Part shown: one piece after another, positions 18,749 through 28,017 of the stretch
How positions within the stretch are numbered: position 1 is the stretch's first letter
Layout: every line of letters begins with the position of its first letter
Origin: a bacterium 336/3
Lineage (GTDB): Bacteria > Bacteroidota > Bacteroidia > Cytophagales > Thermonemataceae
Length of the DNA: 64,000 nucleotides
Assembly: GCA_001281695.1 (NCBI GenBank)
Contig: LJIE01000001.1
Location: 1,440,586 to 1,504,585 of the forward strand
Direction of reading: 5' to 3'
Program-made: the position numbers and the translations under genes
The notes under the pieces: generated by a model
Seen by the model: the letters and a program-made list of their open reading frames with translations, nothing else
Database searches by the model: none
What the model was told of the DNA's origin: nothing

Positions 18749-19019
18749 CTCTATCTGCTTTTTTGTCTGTGTATTTACTAAAATCTTTCTTAAAGAATCC
18801 TCCAAGCATACTGGAAATATTTTCAGCAACATTGCCAAAATCTTTTTGCATATTCTGACCAAACATATTGGCGAAATTTCCCCCCAACATCATAGCTGAA
18901 ATAGTTTTGAGTGTATCTACTTTTTCCATTTCTACCACCATTTTCAAGGCTTCGTAGTTAGAAAGTCCAAACTCTTCTTTCAAACTTTCCATTTTCCTTC
19001 TTTGAGCATCTGTAAGCAT
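18741..19019 (-). CDS. Small hydrophilic/amphipathic protein of unknown function
   Basis: The 92-residue protein starts MLTDAQRRKMESLKEEFG. Its N-terminal third is strongly helical; the centre is Gly/Met/Asn-rich (MMLGGNFANMFGQNMQKDFG), and the tail is charged (KKDFSKYTDKKADRDE). There is no signal peptide or clear TM helix. Its stop overlaps the start region of the M23 peptidase by eight bases, and the same strand carries the glycosyltransferase, so it belongs to that small operon. No family recognised. Confidence 0.65.
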   Translation of the reverse strand: MLTDAQRRKMESLKEEFGLSNYEALKMVVEMEKVDTLKTISAMMLGGNFANMFGQNMQKDFGNVAENISSMLGGFFKKDFSKYTDKKADRDE

Positions 19020-19164
19020 AATTTTAAATTGTTTAGATTTTAGGAAATTTACTAAAAAATGTTGCTTCTACAAAACATACAACAAAATAAAAACATAATC
19101 CTTACTCAAAAGATTTACTTATTGCTCAAAAAATATTAAATTGCAGTCTAATTTGAGTTGAAAA

Positions 19165-20949
19165 ATGAAGCACATACGTAATTTTTGTATTATAGCCCAC
19201 ATTGACCACGGTAAGAGTACTTTGGCAGATAGACTTTTGGAGTTTACAGGAACAATAGATAAACGCCAAATGCAGGCACAAGTTTTGGATGATATGGATT
19301 TGGAGCGTGAAAGAGGTATTACCATCAAAAGCCACGCCATCCAGATGAAATATACTTATGAAGGAGAAATTTACACACTCAATCTCATTGATACACCTGG
19401 GCATGTGGATTTTTCGTACGAAGTATCTCGTTCCATTGCTGCTTGTGAAGGGGCTTTGTTAATTGTAGATGCATCGCAAGGTGTTGAGGCTCAGACAATT
19501 TCAAACTTATACTTGGCAATTGGAAACGATTTGACAATCATCCCTGTACTCAATAAAATAGATTTACCAGGGGCAATGCCCGAAGAAATTTCTGACCAAA
19601 TTGTAGATTTAATTGGTTGCCCAAGAGAAGATATTATCCATGCATCAGGTAAAGAGGGTATTGGAATTGAAGATATTTTAAAAGCTGTGATTACTCGTGT
19701 ACCTGCCCCCAAAGGTGAAGCAGACGGAAAATTGCAGGCTCTTATTTTTGACTCTGTTTTTAACTCTTTCAGAGGTATTGAGGTTATTTTTCGAGTGAAA
19801 AATGGTTCAATCAAAAAAGGTGATAAAGTAAAATTCGTAGCAACAGGCAAAGAATACTTTGCTGATGAAGTAGGTGTATTAAAATTACAAAAAGAACCTC
19901 GTGATCAAATTGAATGTGGAGATGTAGGCTACCTGATTTCGGGTATCAAACAAGCCAAAGAAGTAAAAGTAGGAGATACCATTACCCATATGAATGCTGC
20001 TTCTGAGGCAATTCTGGGTTTTGAAGATGTAAAACCGATGGTTTTTGCTGGTATTTATCCCGTTGAAACTTCTGAATTTGAAGATTTACGTGAAGCGATG
20101 GAAAAACTCCAACTCAATGATGCTTCATTAGTTTGGGAGCCTGAAACTTCGGCTGCTTTGGGTTTTGGTTTCCGTTGTGGATTTTTGGGAATGCTACATT
20201 TGGAAATCATTCAAGAGCGTTTGGAGCGTGAGTTTGATATGACTGTGATTACCACTGTTCCTTCAGTACAGTTTAAGGTATTTAACATCAAAGGTGAGGA
20301 ATCTCGTATCCAAGCTCCTTCAGAAATGCCTGATCCTGTGCATATTGACTACATCGAAGAACCTTTTGTAAAAGTTCAGATTATCACAAAATCTGATTAT
20401 GTAGGGGCAATCATCACACTTTGTATGGATAAACGTGGTGTTATTAAGAACCAAGTATATCTGACTTCTGATAGAGTAGAACTTACTTTCGATATGCCAC
20501 TTGCCGAAATTGTATTCGACTTCTTTGACAAACTTAAAACCATTTCTAGAGGTTATGCTTCGCTTGACTACGAATTAGCTGGTTGGAGAGAATCGGACAT
20601 GGTGAAACTCGATATTATGCTCAATGGTGAGCCTGTGGATGCTCTTTCTGCCATTGTTCACCGTAAAAAAGCTTACGACTGGGGAAAACGTCTTTGTGAA
20701 AAACTCAGAGAATTACTTCCTCGTCAGCAGTTCGAAATTGCTATCCAGGCAGCTATCGGACAGAAAATTGTAGCCAGAGAAACTGTAAAAGCCTTGCGTA
20801 AAAACGTAATTGCCAAGTGTTATGGTGGTGATATTTCTCGTAAACGTAAACTTTTAGAAAAGCAGAAAAAAGGTAAAAAACGTATGCGACAAATTGGAAC
20901 GGTAGAAGTTCCTCAGGAAGCATTCATGGCAGTTTTGAAATTAGAATAA
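19165..20949 (+). CDS. lepA: Elongation factor 4 (back-translocating GTPase)
   Basis: The 594-residue protein is full-length LepA. The GTPase domain shows G1 AHIDHGKST (residues 10-18), G3 DTPGHVDF, G4 NKIDLP and switch [12 protein letters not shown]-like domains II, III and V follow, then the LepA-specific C-terminal domain with [22 protein letters not shown]. It binds translating ribosomes at the membrane and cytosol and promotes back-translocation under stress. The start at 19165 matches the family N-terminus ([14 protein letters not shown]). A strong terminator follows directly. Confidence 0.98.
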   Translation: MKHIRNFCIIAHIDHGKSTLADRLLEFTGTIDKRQMQAQVLDDMDLERERGITIKSHAIQMKYTYEGEIYTLNLIDTPGHVDFSYEVSRSIAACEGALLIVDASQGVEAQTISNLYLAIGNDLTIIPVLNKIDLPGAMPEEISDQIVDLIGCPREDIIHASGKEGIGIEDILKAVITRVPAPKGEADGKLQALIFDSVFNSFRGIEVIFRVKNGSIKKGDKVKFVATGKEYFADEVGVLKLQKEPRDQIECGDVGYLISGIKQAKEVKVGDTITHMNAASEAILGFEDVKPMVFAGIYPVETSEFEDLREAMEKLQLNDASLVWEPETSAALGFGFRCGFLGMLHLEIIQERLEREFDMTVITTVPSVQFKVFNIKGEESRIQAPSEMPDPVHIDYIEEPFVKVQIITKSDYVGAIITLCMDKRGVIKNQVYLTSDRVELTFDMPLAEIVFDFFDKLKTISRGYASLDYELAGWRESDMVKLDIMLNGEPVDALSAIVHRKKAYDWGKRLCEKLRELLPRQQFEIAIQAAIGQKIVARETVKALRKNVIAKCYGGDISRKRKLLEKQKKGKKRMRQIGTVEVPQEAFMAVLKLE

Positions 20950-20956
20950 AACATTA

Positions 20957-20983
20957 TCCCAACTTTTAAAGTTGGGATTTTTT
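20957..20983 (+). terminator. Rho-independent terminator of lepA
   Basis: The inverted repeat TCCCAACTTT/AAAGTTGGGA (20957-20977) is followed by six T residues, starting seven bases after the lepA stop codon. Confidence 0.9.
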
Positions 20984-21010
20984 GTTAGATTAGATACTAT
21001 TTATAGGATA

Positions 21011-21508
21011 ATGAAAAAATACTATAAAACCCAATTGAAATTAGTGATTTTTATAATTTTCTTTTCTTTAAAGGGATTTTCACAAGGAGCTTGGAATCTA
21101 AAATATGTAATTTTAGATTCTTTAAATACCTCTCATTTAGGTCAAGAAATAAGGATAGATTTTAAAGCAAATTCAATAGATACAAGATCTCATAAAGTAA
21201 CTATTTTGAGTATTAGGGCATTATTGAGGTATCAAGATACAATAATCATAAATTTGAATGGAAAAAAGTTGAAATTTGTTGAAAGCTGGAAGTTGTATGT
21301 AGATCATGGAGCAATTCAAGAACAAAGTTTGGTAAGTATCAATAAAAAATATGTCCTTAAAGATATGATTTTATTGTTATATGACCAGAAATATATAAAG
21401 GTAAAACTCAAAGTTTACACTTTTTCTTCTAAAAAAATTATTGATGAAATAGAAATGACTCTTGAAAAAGAAAAAATAAAAGGTTTGTTGTTTAAAATAG
21501 CAAAATAA
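21011..21508 (+). CDS. Small secreted protein of unknown function
   Basis: The ATG at 21011 gives MKKYYKTQLKLVIFI and a signal peptide ending near FSQG. An upstream in-frame start at 20972 lies inside the lepA terminator and is rejected. The mature part of about 140 residues is beta-rich with regular spacing of Ile/Val and Lys, and has no cysteine. It includes LNGKKLKFVESWKLYVDHG and repeated VKLKV-type strands, so a small secreted beta-sandwich is likely. No family recognised. It stands alone between lepA and cbs. Confidence 0.6.
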   Translation: MKKYYKTQLKLVIFIIFFSLKGFSQGAWNLKYVILDSLNTSHLGQEIRIDFKANSIDTRSHKVTILSIRALLRYQDTIIINLNGKKLKFVESWKLYVDHGAIQEQSLVSINKKYVLKDMILLLYDQKYIKVKLKVYTFSSKKIIDEIEMTLEKEKIKGLLFKIAK

Positions 21509-21585
21509 AACTTATCTAGTATTAGTTCTTACACTATCAAATCCAAAAAACTCATTTTTCTTACTATAATTTTAAGCAATTTTTA

Positions 21586-21593
21586 TAATTTTG
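21586..21593 (+). promoter_or_regulatory. Candidate -7 promoter element of cbs
   Basis: TAATTTTG matches the Bacteroidota -7 consensus TAnnTTTG and sits 25 bases before the cbs start codon. No convincing -33 TTTG was found at the usual spacing, so the assignment is tentative. Confidence 0.35.
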
Positions 21594-21618
21594 TTTTCTA
21601 CAACATCTTTCAAAACTT

Positions 21619-22989
21619 ATGCAATATTACAATTCCATTATAGAGACAGTAGGAAACACGCCTCTTGTAAAATTACAGAAAGTAACCAAAGGTATCAAAG
21701 GAACGATACTTGTAAAAGTAGAATACCTCAACCCAGGGAATTCTGTAAAAGACCGTATGGCTGTCAAAATGATTGATGATGCTGAAAAAGCTGGCTTGTT
21801 AAAACCTGGTGGAACTATCATCGAAGGTACTTCTGGCAATACAGGTATGGGACTTGCTCTTACGGCTGTGGCAAGAGGGTACAAGTGTATTTTTACCATG
21901 TCTGATAAGCAATCGCAAGAAAAAATGAATATTTTGAGAGCTGTTGGTGCTGAAGTGGTGGTTTGTCCTACAAACGTATCTCCTGATGACCCTCGTTCTT
22001 ATTATTCGGTAGCTCGCAGACTCAACAAAGAAATTCCAAATTCTTTTTACCCTAATCAATACGATAACCTTTCTAATTTTGCTGCTCATTATGAGACGAC
22101 TGGTCCCGAAATTTGGAAACAAACAGAAGGTAAAATTACGCATTATGCAGCAGGTGTGGGTACAGGTGGAACAATTTGTGGGGTTTCAAAATATCTAAAA
22201 GAAAAAAAACCTGATGTATTTACTTTAGGACTTGATACTTATGGCTCAGTATTCAAAAAATACAAAGAAACGGGTATTTTTGATGAAAATGAGATTTATC
22301 CATACATGACAGAAGGTATTGGAGAGGATATTTTGCCTAAAAACGTAAACTTCGATTTGATTGATTATTTCTTGAAAGTTACAGACAAAGATGCTGCCCT
22401 GATGACTCGCCGTTTGGCTCGTGAAGAGGGTTTGTTTGTGGGTTGGTCTTGTGGTTCAGCTGTCTATGGAGCTTTAGAATATGCCAAAGAAAACCTGAAA
22501 GATGGAGATGTAATGGTGATTATCCTGCCTGATCATGGAACAAGATACCTCAATAAAATCTACAATGATGAGTGGATGAAAAATCATGGTTTCTTGGAAG
22601 CAGATTATGCAACAGCCAGAGATATTATCAGAAACAGAAACGGAAAGGACAGCCTCTCTACCATTGATGTGAATACCAAAGTGGCAGATGCTATTCGTAA
22701 AATAACCAAAGAAGGTATTTCTCAAGTTCCTGTAACAGAGGGAGATGTGATTGTAGGTAGTTTGACAGATTCTAAAATCTTAGAGCAAATTATTGAAAAC
22801 CCTGAAGTAAAAGATTTGCCTGTAAAAGATGTGATGGGACAACCTTTTAAATTTGTAGGTTTGGATAATACTTTGGATGTGCTTTCATCACTTATCGATA
22901 AAGAAACCAAAGCTTTACTTGTCAGAGACGAAGAAAACAAGGTTCATATCATTACACAAGCAGATTTATTAGCTGCTATGACAAACTAA
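21619..22989 (+). CDS. cbs: Cystathionine beta-synthase with C-terminal CBS domain pair
   Basis: The 456-residue enzyme has a fold-type II PLP domain (1-320) and a Bateman module (about 335-456). The PLP lysine is Lys44 in NSVKDRMA. The substrate-binding loop TSGNTG lies near residue 72, and the phosphate loop is GTGGT (near 178). It condenses serine and homocysteine to cystathionine in the cytoplasm. Cysteine synthases of the same fold lack the CBS pair and differ at EYLNPGNS, so the CBS name is preferred; an acetylserine sulfhydrylase activity cannot be excluded. The N-terminal haem-binding region of animal CBS is absent. Confidence 0.9.
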   Translation: MQYYNSIIETVGNTPLVKLQKVTKGIKGTILVKVEYLNPGNSVKDRMAVKMIDDAEKAGLLKPGGTIIEGTSGNTGMGLALTAVARGYKCIFTMSDKQSQEKMNILRAVGAEVVVCPTNVSPDDPRSYYSVARRLNKEIPNSFYPNQYDNLSNFAAHYETTGPEIWKQTEGKITHYAAGVGTGGTICGVSKYLKEKKPDVFTLGLDTYGSVFKKYKETGIFDENEIYPYMTEGIGEDILPKNVNFDLIDYFLKVTDKDAALMTRRLAREEGLFVGWSCGSAVYGALEYAKENLKDGDVMVIILPDHGTRYLNKIYNDEWMKNHGFLEADYATARDIIRNRNGKDSLSTIDVNTKVADAIRKITKEGISQVPVTEGDVIVGSLTDSKILEQIIENPEVKDLPVKDVMGQPFKFVGLDNTLDVLSSLIDKETKALLVRDEENKVHIITQADLLAAMTN

Positions 22990-22994
22990 AATAA

Positions 22995-23028
22995 GAAAAG
23001 GCGTTGTATTTACAACGCCTTTTCTTTT
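22995..23028. terminator. Bidirectional terminator hairpin between cbs and a convergent gene
   Basis: A perfect 14-base inverted repeat (22995-23008 with 23011-23024) ends in a T-rich tract on the plus side and overlaps the 3' boundary of the minus-strand lipoprotein gene, so it can serve both transcripts. Confidence 0.75.
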
Positions 23029-23881
23029 ACCAGTATTCTATTTTTCGTTTTACATGGTCGCCATATCTGGATGTTTTTTCAATCCAATTACCATGTTTAT
23101 CGTATTTGTATGTATCTGTGGTGTGTGAAGGATTAGGAACAAAAATAATAGTAGTATCCATGCTAGAGTCCCTTCTATTAAAAATGGCATAAGTAATATG
23201 ATAAGTACTGTCTGGAAAAGTTTTCTTTTTAAGAAGCTTTTCTAGTTTTATAATATTTCTTCTGATATTCATGTTTACATCACTACTCCAAGAATGCTCC
23301 TTAAAAAATGAAGTGTGCATAGAACTATCATATTCTGTATGATATTCATAGAGATACATACGATTGTTTCGAAAAGAATAAGATTGCTTGATACGAATTT
23401 TTTGCAGGCTATCGTATGTTTCTATTTTTTTTTCCATTACATGATGTATTTTTATAGCATGGTCTTTAGGATAATGAATTTCCACATCATAAAGCCAGCT
23501 ATCTATCATAGCAAAACTGCTGGTATAATTTTCCCAATACTGAAAAATGGCTTTGGCACCATTGGGATAATACTTGTATTTGATTAGTATCATTGAGGCT
23601 GAAATATATGGATTATATCCACAATCAGGAATGGGATGAACCGTTTCTTTGGATAAAATTAAACGTCCATCTTGAGAGAAATGATAAACCCTATCATAGA
23701 GGAAGGATTTAGGCATATTAGCATTCTTCTCAAGATTTTCGTAAAAACAATATTTAACACGCCCTCTCAACCCCATTTTTTGCCAATCATTGTTGAGAGC
23801 AGGTGGAGGTGGGGAAGGTTCTGAACAGTTTGCCAAAAACAAACTAATTAAAATGATATATAAATATTTGTAAATAAGCAT
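23027..23881 (-). CDS. Lipoprotein of unknown function
   Basis: The start at 23881 (MLIYKYLYIIL) is preferred to an ATG three codons earlier, as it gives a compact lipoprotein signal ending in LANC. The 284-residue protein then has a proline run (EPSPPPP) and a mature part rich in Tyr and aromatic strand pairs (VYHFSQDGRLIL, YDKHGNWIEKTS), reminiscent of RHS/YD-like or MORN-like repeats seen in some Bacteroidota lipoproteins. No function can be given. It is convergent with cbs. Confidence 0.65.
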   Translation of the reverse strand: MLIYKYLYIILISLFLANCSEPSPPPPALNNDWQKMGLRGRVKYCFYENLEKNANMPKSFLYDRVYHFSQDGRLILSKETVHPIPDCGYNPYISASMILIKYKYYPNGAKAIFQYWENYTSSFAMIDSWLYDVEIHYPKDHAIKIHHVMEKKIETYDSLQKIRIKQSYSFRNNRMYLYEYHTEYDSSMHTSFFKEHSWSSDVNMNIRRNIIKLEKLLKKKTFPDSTYHITYAIFNRRDSSMDTTIIFVPNPSHTTDTYKYDKHGNWIEKTSRYGDHVKRKIEYW

Positions 23882-23897
23882 ACTATACAAATAAACA

Positions 23898-23929
23898 AAA
23901 AAGTTGTGTCATATCCAACACAACTTTTT
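23898..23929 (-). terminator. Terminator of the outer-membrane protein gene
   Basis: On the minus strand, AAAAAGTTGTGT and its complement (23898-23909 with 23918-23929) enclose an eight-base loop, with a T-rich 3' side. It lies 25 bases past the stop of the gene at 23955-25238. Confidence 0.75.
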
Positions 23930-23954
23930 ATAAAAAATAGCTATTTGAAGAATT

Positions 23955-25238
23955 TTATCTAAATATCATTCCATTCATTCGAGGGTTTACCACAGAATTG
24001 TTGATAGAGCCAAATGTATAACTTACCCCAAAATAAGCATAATAACTAAAATTAGTAGGTAGAATAGCTCCTTGTAAAAGTACAGCATTTCTATCAATAG
24101 AACCTTTAGGAAGGTACAAATCTTGATCCTTGATATAAGAAGCCCCAGACCACATATAAAAATTAAATCCTTCAAAAACACGCCAATTTACATTCAAATA
24201 TCCATCAAATCGGTACAGTTCTTTTTCTAAATAAAACTGGTGACCACCCACACCAGCTTCTATATTTCCCCAAGGCTGTGTGAGAGAAAGGATACCATCT
24301 ATCCTATAAAAAGGGAGCATTTCTGTATCTTTATCTCTTTCATTGATTCTCTTCAAATCCAAATTCCAAGCTCCTGTTTGGGCTATCCAACGAAATTGTT
24401 TTTGAGTATTTTTAGAAGTAGGGAAAATATTGTACTCAATGGCAGGGGCTAATGAGTGTCCAAAATCAATATTACTTCTTACAGATGACCAGTTTTGATA
24501 ATATCCACCCCACGACCAATGTTCGTTAATGGTTTTTACTAAAATCCCACTTGCTGAGTGGCTTTCATTACGAACAGTTACTTTTGTACTTGTAATATTT
24601 CCTAAGGAATCCTGTTCAGGGAATATAAACTCAGATTTATTGGTGTTATAACTGGCGTTAAATTGCAGTTTTAGGTTTGGCTTTATCCGATTGATATTGA
24701 CAAAACTATTTTGACTAAAGTTTTTAGAATTGCTTTCGGCTGTTAATGAGCCATTCATTCCTACTGTAAAAACCCAAAAATTCCAAGGGTCTTTTTTGAT
24801 AACAGCATCTTCTGTTTTTCTTTTGGGTAAATCAATAGTTATTTGATCTAAAAAATCTGTTGATTTTATATAAGGAACAAGCCCTATTTTAAGATTAGAA
24901 ACTAATTTCTTTCTAATCATATCATCCGAATCAGCTTGCTTAGTAGAAAACTTGAGAGTATCAGTTTGAGACTTGAACCTGCCTTGTCCAATAAAATTGA
25001 GAGTATAACTTGCTCCCCCAGCCCCATTTTCTTGTCTGATGATGAGAACTTGTACATCTGCCTGAAATCTATCTCGTACAAAATCAAAAAACGAAAGTTC
25101 TGTTCTTACATAATCTTCATAACACCCCCAAGAAGAACAGTTGATAAATAGTTTAGGACGATGCAAACTATCTTGACCATAAACATTATGAAAGCAAAAT
25201 AAAGTGCATAGAGCAATAATATTCAGTAAGTTTTTCAT
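23955..25238 (-). CDS. Outer-membrane beta-barrel protein of unknown function
   Basis: The 427-residue protein has a signal peptide ending at VYGQ. An N-terminal globular part (about 25-165) contains two cysteines in FINCSSWGCYEDYVRTEL and the motif VQVLIIRQENGAGGASYTLNFIGQG. The remainder is a predicted barrel of amphipathic strands with alternating aromatics (NLKLQFNASYNTN, HWSWGGYYQNWSS) and ends in a conserved pattern SYYAYFGVSYTFGSINNSVVNPRM. This two-part layout suggests a ligand- or Fe-binding plug with a barrel. No specific family recognised. Confidence 0.7.
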   Translation of the reverse strand: MKNLLNIIALCTLFCFHNVYGQDSLHRPKLFINCSSWGCYEDYVRTELSFFDFVRDRFQADVQVLIIRQENGAGGASYTLNFIGQGRFKSQTDTLKFSTKQADSDDMIRKKLVSNLKIGLVPYIKSTDFLDQITIDLPKRKTEDAVIKKDPWNFWVFTVGMNGSLTAESNSKNFSQNSFVNINRIKPNLKLQFNASYNTNKSEFIFPEQDSLGNITSTKVTVRNESHSASGILVKTINEHWSWGGYYQNWSSVRSNIDFGHSLAPAIEYNIFPTSKNTQKQFRWIAQTGAWNLDLKRINERDKDTEMLPFYRIDGILSLTQPWGNIEAGVGGHQFYLEKELYRFDGYLNVNWRVFEGFNFYMWSGASYIKDQDLYLPKGSIDRNAVLLQGAILPTNFSYYAYFGVSYTFGSINNSVVNPRMNGMIFR

Positions 25239-25372
25239 AAAATACTTAAAAATGGGTGTAAAACTTTAGTAAAAGTATGTCTTAGCTTAAAAACATCTTT
25301 AAAGCACTCATCAAAAATGTGCTACCTAAAAATATTTTCAAGAAAACGAGATTTTGATACTGAATATTGTTT

Positions 25373-25431
25373 AACCTTTTCATAAGTGTAAGTGTTTTTG
25401 TATCAAAGACAATCACTTATTTGAAAAGGTT
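25373..25431. repeat. Long imperfect hairpin in the rlmN/outer-membrane gene gap
   Basis: AACCTTTTCATAAGTG (25373-25388) pairs with CACTTAT-tt-GAAAAGGTT (25414-25431): 16 base pairs with a two-base bulge and a 25-base loop. There is no T tract on either side, so it is not a classic terminator. It lies just after the rlmN stop, in a 203-base gap that otherwise shows nothing. Confidence 0.6.
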
Positions 25432-25441
25432 GCATGAAAAT

Positions 25442-26479
25442 TTAATTATTTTTCCCAGCCAATTGTCCACAAGCAGCATCAATATCTTTTCCTCTACTTC
25501 TACGCACTTTCACAGTTACACCTTTATCTCTTAGATAGTTTGCAAATTGGTCTAATCTATCCAAATCAGTATTCACATAATCAGCTTCTTCTATTGGATT
25601 ATATTCAATAATATTTACTTTAGAAGGTACATGCTTTGTAAAACGATAGAGTTCCTCAGCATCTTCTAAACCGTCATTAAAATCTTTAAATACAATGTAT
25701 TCGTAAGTCAAAGGATTTTTAGTTTTGGTATAATAATATTTCAAGGCATCTCTGAGTACAGAAAGCTTGTTGGAATCATTAATTGACATAATCTGACTAC
25801 GTTTTTCGTCATTGGCTGCATGCAATGAAAGTGCTAAATTACATTTGAAACCATCATCAGCCAATTTCATAATCATTTTGGCTACACCAGCCGTAGAAAC
25901 TGTAATGCGTTTGTATGACATTCCTAAGCCCTCAGGAGAAGTGATTTTATCAATAGCCTTGAGTACATTGGCATAATTGAGAAGAGGCTCACCCATACCC
26001 ATAAAAACGATATTGGAAAGAGGAATTTGATAATGACTTTGTGCTTGCTCAGCAATGGCAACTACTTGTTCATATATTTCATAAGGCTCAAGATTGCGTT
26101 CACGTTTCATGTAGCCAGTGGCACAAAATTTACAATCTAATGAACAACCTACTTGGGAAGAAATACAGGCAGTCATGCGTTTTTCTGTGGGAATCAGAAC
26201 ACCTTCAACCAAACGGTCATCAAATAGTTTAAAAGAAGACTTGATTGTTCTATCCAAACTTACTTGTTTGGTATGAACGGCAATTTTGTGGATAGCAAAA
26301 TGCTCAGTCAGCAAATTTCTGAAAGTATTTGGTAAATTGGTCATCTCATTAAAACTTTGAGCTTGTTTTTGCCATAGCCATTCGTATATTTGCTTCGCTC
26401 TAAAAGTAGGCTGATTATGCTCTTTCAAAAAATCTTGTAATGCTTCTAAACTAAGCCCTCTGATGTCTTTCTTTTGCAT
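25442..26479 (-). CDS. rlmN: Dual-specificity 23S rRNA/tRNA adenine-2 methyltransferase
   Basis: The 345-residue radical-SAM enzyme has the CxxxCxxC cluster motif CSLDCKFC (Cys112, Cys116, Cys119), the GMGEPLLNY motif and the C-terminal catalytic cysteine in DIDAACGQLAGK (about Cys337). RlmN methylates C2 of A2503 in 23S rRNA and A37 of several tRNAs. The length is normal. Its start at 26479 is the first ATG and fits the family (MQKKDIRGLS). The gene stands alone, with a long hairpin just after its stop. Confidence 0.97.
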   Translation of the reverse strand: MQKKDIRGLSLEALQDFLKEHNQPTFRAKQIYEWLWQKQAQSFNEMTNLPNTFRNLLTEHFAIHKIAVHTKQVSLDRTIKSSFKLFDDRLVEGVLIPTEKRMTACISSQVGCSLDCKFCATGYMKRERNLEPYEIYEQVVAIAEQAQSHYQIPLSNIVFMGMGEPLLNYANVLKAIDKITSPEGLGMSYKRITVSTAGVAKMIMKLADDGFKCNLALSLHAANDEKRSQIMSINDSNKLSVLRDALKYYYTKTKNPLTYEYIVFKDFNDGLEDAEELYRFTKHVPSKVNIIEYNPIEEADYVNTDLDRLDQFANYLRDKGVTVKVRRSRGKDIDAACGQLAGKNN

Positions 26480-26612
26480 GTGTATTTGGAAGAAATAAGT
26501 AAAATAATCACAAAGATAGGTTTTTTAATCGAAAATTTGATAAAACAATATTGTGATAATTACGTTATAAAATTAATATTTTGAGGGTTTTATAAAAATA
26601 TTACAAAAAAGT

Positions 26613-26635
26613 GTTGCAACATTAAAAGTTGTAAC
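26613..26635. promoter_or_regulatory. Candidate operator: GTTGCAAC-N7-GTTGTAAC
   Basis: Two eight-base arms (26613-26620 and 26628-26635) form an inverted repeat with 7 of 8 complementary bases. The site lies between the -33 and -7 elements of the yceI promoter, where binding would block polymerase. The downstream MarR-type gene (28018-28473) is the natural candidate regulator. Confidence 0.5.
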
Positions 26636-26644
26636 ATATATTTG
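26614..26644 (+). promoter_or_regulatory. Bacteroidota-type promoter of the yceI cluster
   Basis: TTG (26614-26616) and TATATTTG (26637-26644) are separated by 20 bases and match the -33/-7 consensus TTG-N19..21-TAnnTTTG. Transcription would start about 30 bases before the lipoprotein gene at 26681. Confidence 0.6.
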
Positions 26645-26680
26645 CATCATCAAAATCTAATATAAAAACCCAAAAAGTTT

Positions 26681-27391
26681 ATGAAAAGTTTAAAGACTCT
26701 TTCTATTTTATTGGCTGGTGCTATGGCTGTTGCAAGCTGTGAGCAAGCTCCTAAAAGCGATGATGCAAAAACTACTGATGCAAAAGCAGTAGATACTACT
26801 AAAAAATCTGATGCTCAAGAACTTAAATTGGACTTGGCTACAAGTACTGTAACTTGGGTAGGTACAAAACCTACAGGCAAACACAATGGAACTTTTAATT
26901 TGAAAGAAGGTTCAATTTCTGTAAAAGAAAACAACATAGCTGCTGGTAAATTTGTAGTGGATATAGCTTCTTTAAAAGTTTTAGATATTCCTGAAAAAGA
27001 AGAAGGAAATGGCAAATTAGCTGGACATTTGAAAAGCCCTGATTTTTTTGATGCAGAGAAATTCCCAACAGCTACTTTTGAGGTAACTTCTGTAGAGGCT
27101 TACAAAGCAGATACTACTAAAAAAGTAGATGAAAAAGACAAAGAATACACTTTAGCAAACCCTACTCATACTATTACAGGTAACTTAGAATTGAAAGGTG
27201 TGAAAAAATCTGTTACTTTCCCTGCTGTAGTAAATGTAGCAAATGGTAAAGTAGAAGCAGAAGCTAAATTTAACATTAATCGTAAAGACTGGGGTATGGA
27301 GTATGGAACTGATGAAGCAAAATTAAAAGATAAATTCATCAGACCAACTGTTCATGTAGGTTTTAAAATTTCAACAGTAGCAGCTCAGTAA
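26681..27391 (+). CDS. YceI-family lipoprotein
   Basis: The 236-residue protein has a lipoprotein signal with lipobox VASC (Cys20), a Thr/Asp/Lys-rich linker (to about 45), and a YceI lipocalin-like domain (about 48-234). Domain motifs include STVTWVGTKPTGKHNGTF, LKSPDFFDAEKFPTATF and the C-terminal NRKDWGMEYG. YceI proteins bind isoprenoids or amphiphilic molecules in a beta-barrel pocket. Here the protein is anchored to the envelope. It is followed by a terminator and a second, non-anchored YceI protein, so they may work as a pair. Confidence 0.9.
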   Translation: MKSLKTLSILLAGAMAVASCEQAPKSDDAKTTDAKAVDTTKKSDAQELKLDLATSTVTWVGTKPTGKHNGTFNLKEGSISVKENNIAAGKFVVDIASLKVLDIPEKEEGNGKLAGHLKSPDFFDAEKFPTATFEVTSVEAYKADTTKKVDEKDKEYTLANPTHTITGNLELKGVKKSVTFPAVVNVANGKVEAEAKFNINRKDWGMEYGTDEAKLKDKFIRPTVHVGFKISTVAAQ

Positions 27392-27407
27392 TCAAATATA
27401 ACAAACA

Positions 27408-27440
27408 AAAAACTGTCAAGGAGTAACCTTGACAGTTTTT
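27408..27440 (+). terminator. Terminator between the two yceI genes
   Basis: AACTGTCAAGG (27411-27421), a five-base loop, and CCTTGACAGTT (27427-27437) are followed by a T run. It ends 20 bases before the second yceI gene, so partial read-through would set unequal expression of the two. Confidence 0.8.
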
Positions 27441-27460
27441 GTATATACCAAAAACAAACT

Positions 27461-27994
27461 ATGAACGATTTTGTCTGGAAAGTAGATAAACAACATGCTA
27501 GTATAGAGTTTGCTGTCAGCCATATGGTAATTGCAGAAGTAATAGGTTTGATGAAAAACTTTGATATTACAATACGAACCACTAAAGCAGATTTCTCGGA
27601 TGCCAAAGTAGAAGTAAAAGCAGATGCAAATTCGATTTTTACCAATGTCGAAGCTAGAGACAAACATTTGATGTCTGAGGATTTTCTAGATGCAGAAAAT
27701 TTTCCTGAAATCAGATTTATGAGCAATAATTTTCATAAAATTGCAGAAAAAAAGTTTGAGATGCAGGGAAGGCTTACCATCAAAGATGTTACGCTAACAA
27801 CAACTGTAGAGGTAGAACATACAGGTATTCAAAAAGATCCTTGGGGACATATTAAGGCAGGTTTTAAAGCTAAAGCTAGTATTCGTAGAACAGCCTTCGG
27901 ACTTACTTGGAATACCATTTTAGACAATGGTGCTTGGCTTGTAGGAAATGATATAAAAATCTCATTTCAAGGAGAATTTATCCGAGAAAATTAG
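27461..27994 (+). CDS. YceI-family protein (cytoplasmic form)
   Basis: The 177-residue protein starts directly with the YceI domain (MNDFVWKVDKQHASIEF) and has no signal peptide, unlike its neighbour. Motifs include FAVSHMVIAEVIGLMKNFD, EDFLDAENFPEIRFMS, RLTIKDVTLTTTVEVEHTG and the end RTAFGLTWNT followed by VGNDIKISFQGEF. The likely ligand is an isoprenoid quinone or similar. It is separated from the first YceI gene by a terminator hairpin and from the MarR gene by 23 bases. Confidence 0.9.
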   Translation: MNDFVWKVDKQHASIEFAVSHMVIAEVIGLMKNFDITIRTTKADFSDAKVEVKADANSIFTNVEARDKHLMSEDFLDAENFPEIRFMSNNFHKIAEKKFEMQGRLTIKDVTLTTTVEVEHTGIQKDPWGHIKAGFKAKASIRRTAFGLTWNTILDNGAWLVGNDIKISFQGEFIREN

Positions 27995-28017
27995 TATTAA
28001 TAAAAAAGCAAAAATTA

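Noticed and set aside
20972-21010. Upstream start for the small secreted protein at 21011
   Set aside because: It would lie in the lepA terminator stem and T tract and disrupt the signal peptide.
21591-21776. Short plus-strand frame overlapping the start of cbs
   Set aside because: It is out of frame with cbs and covers its conserved N-terminus; no independent support.
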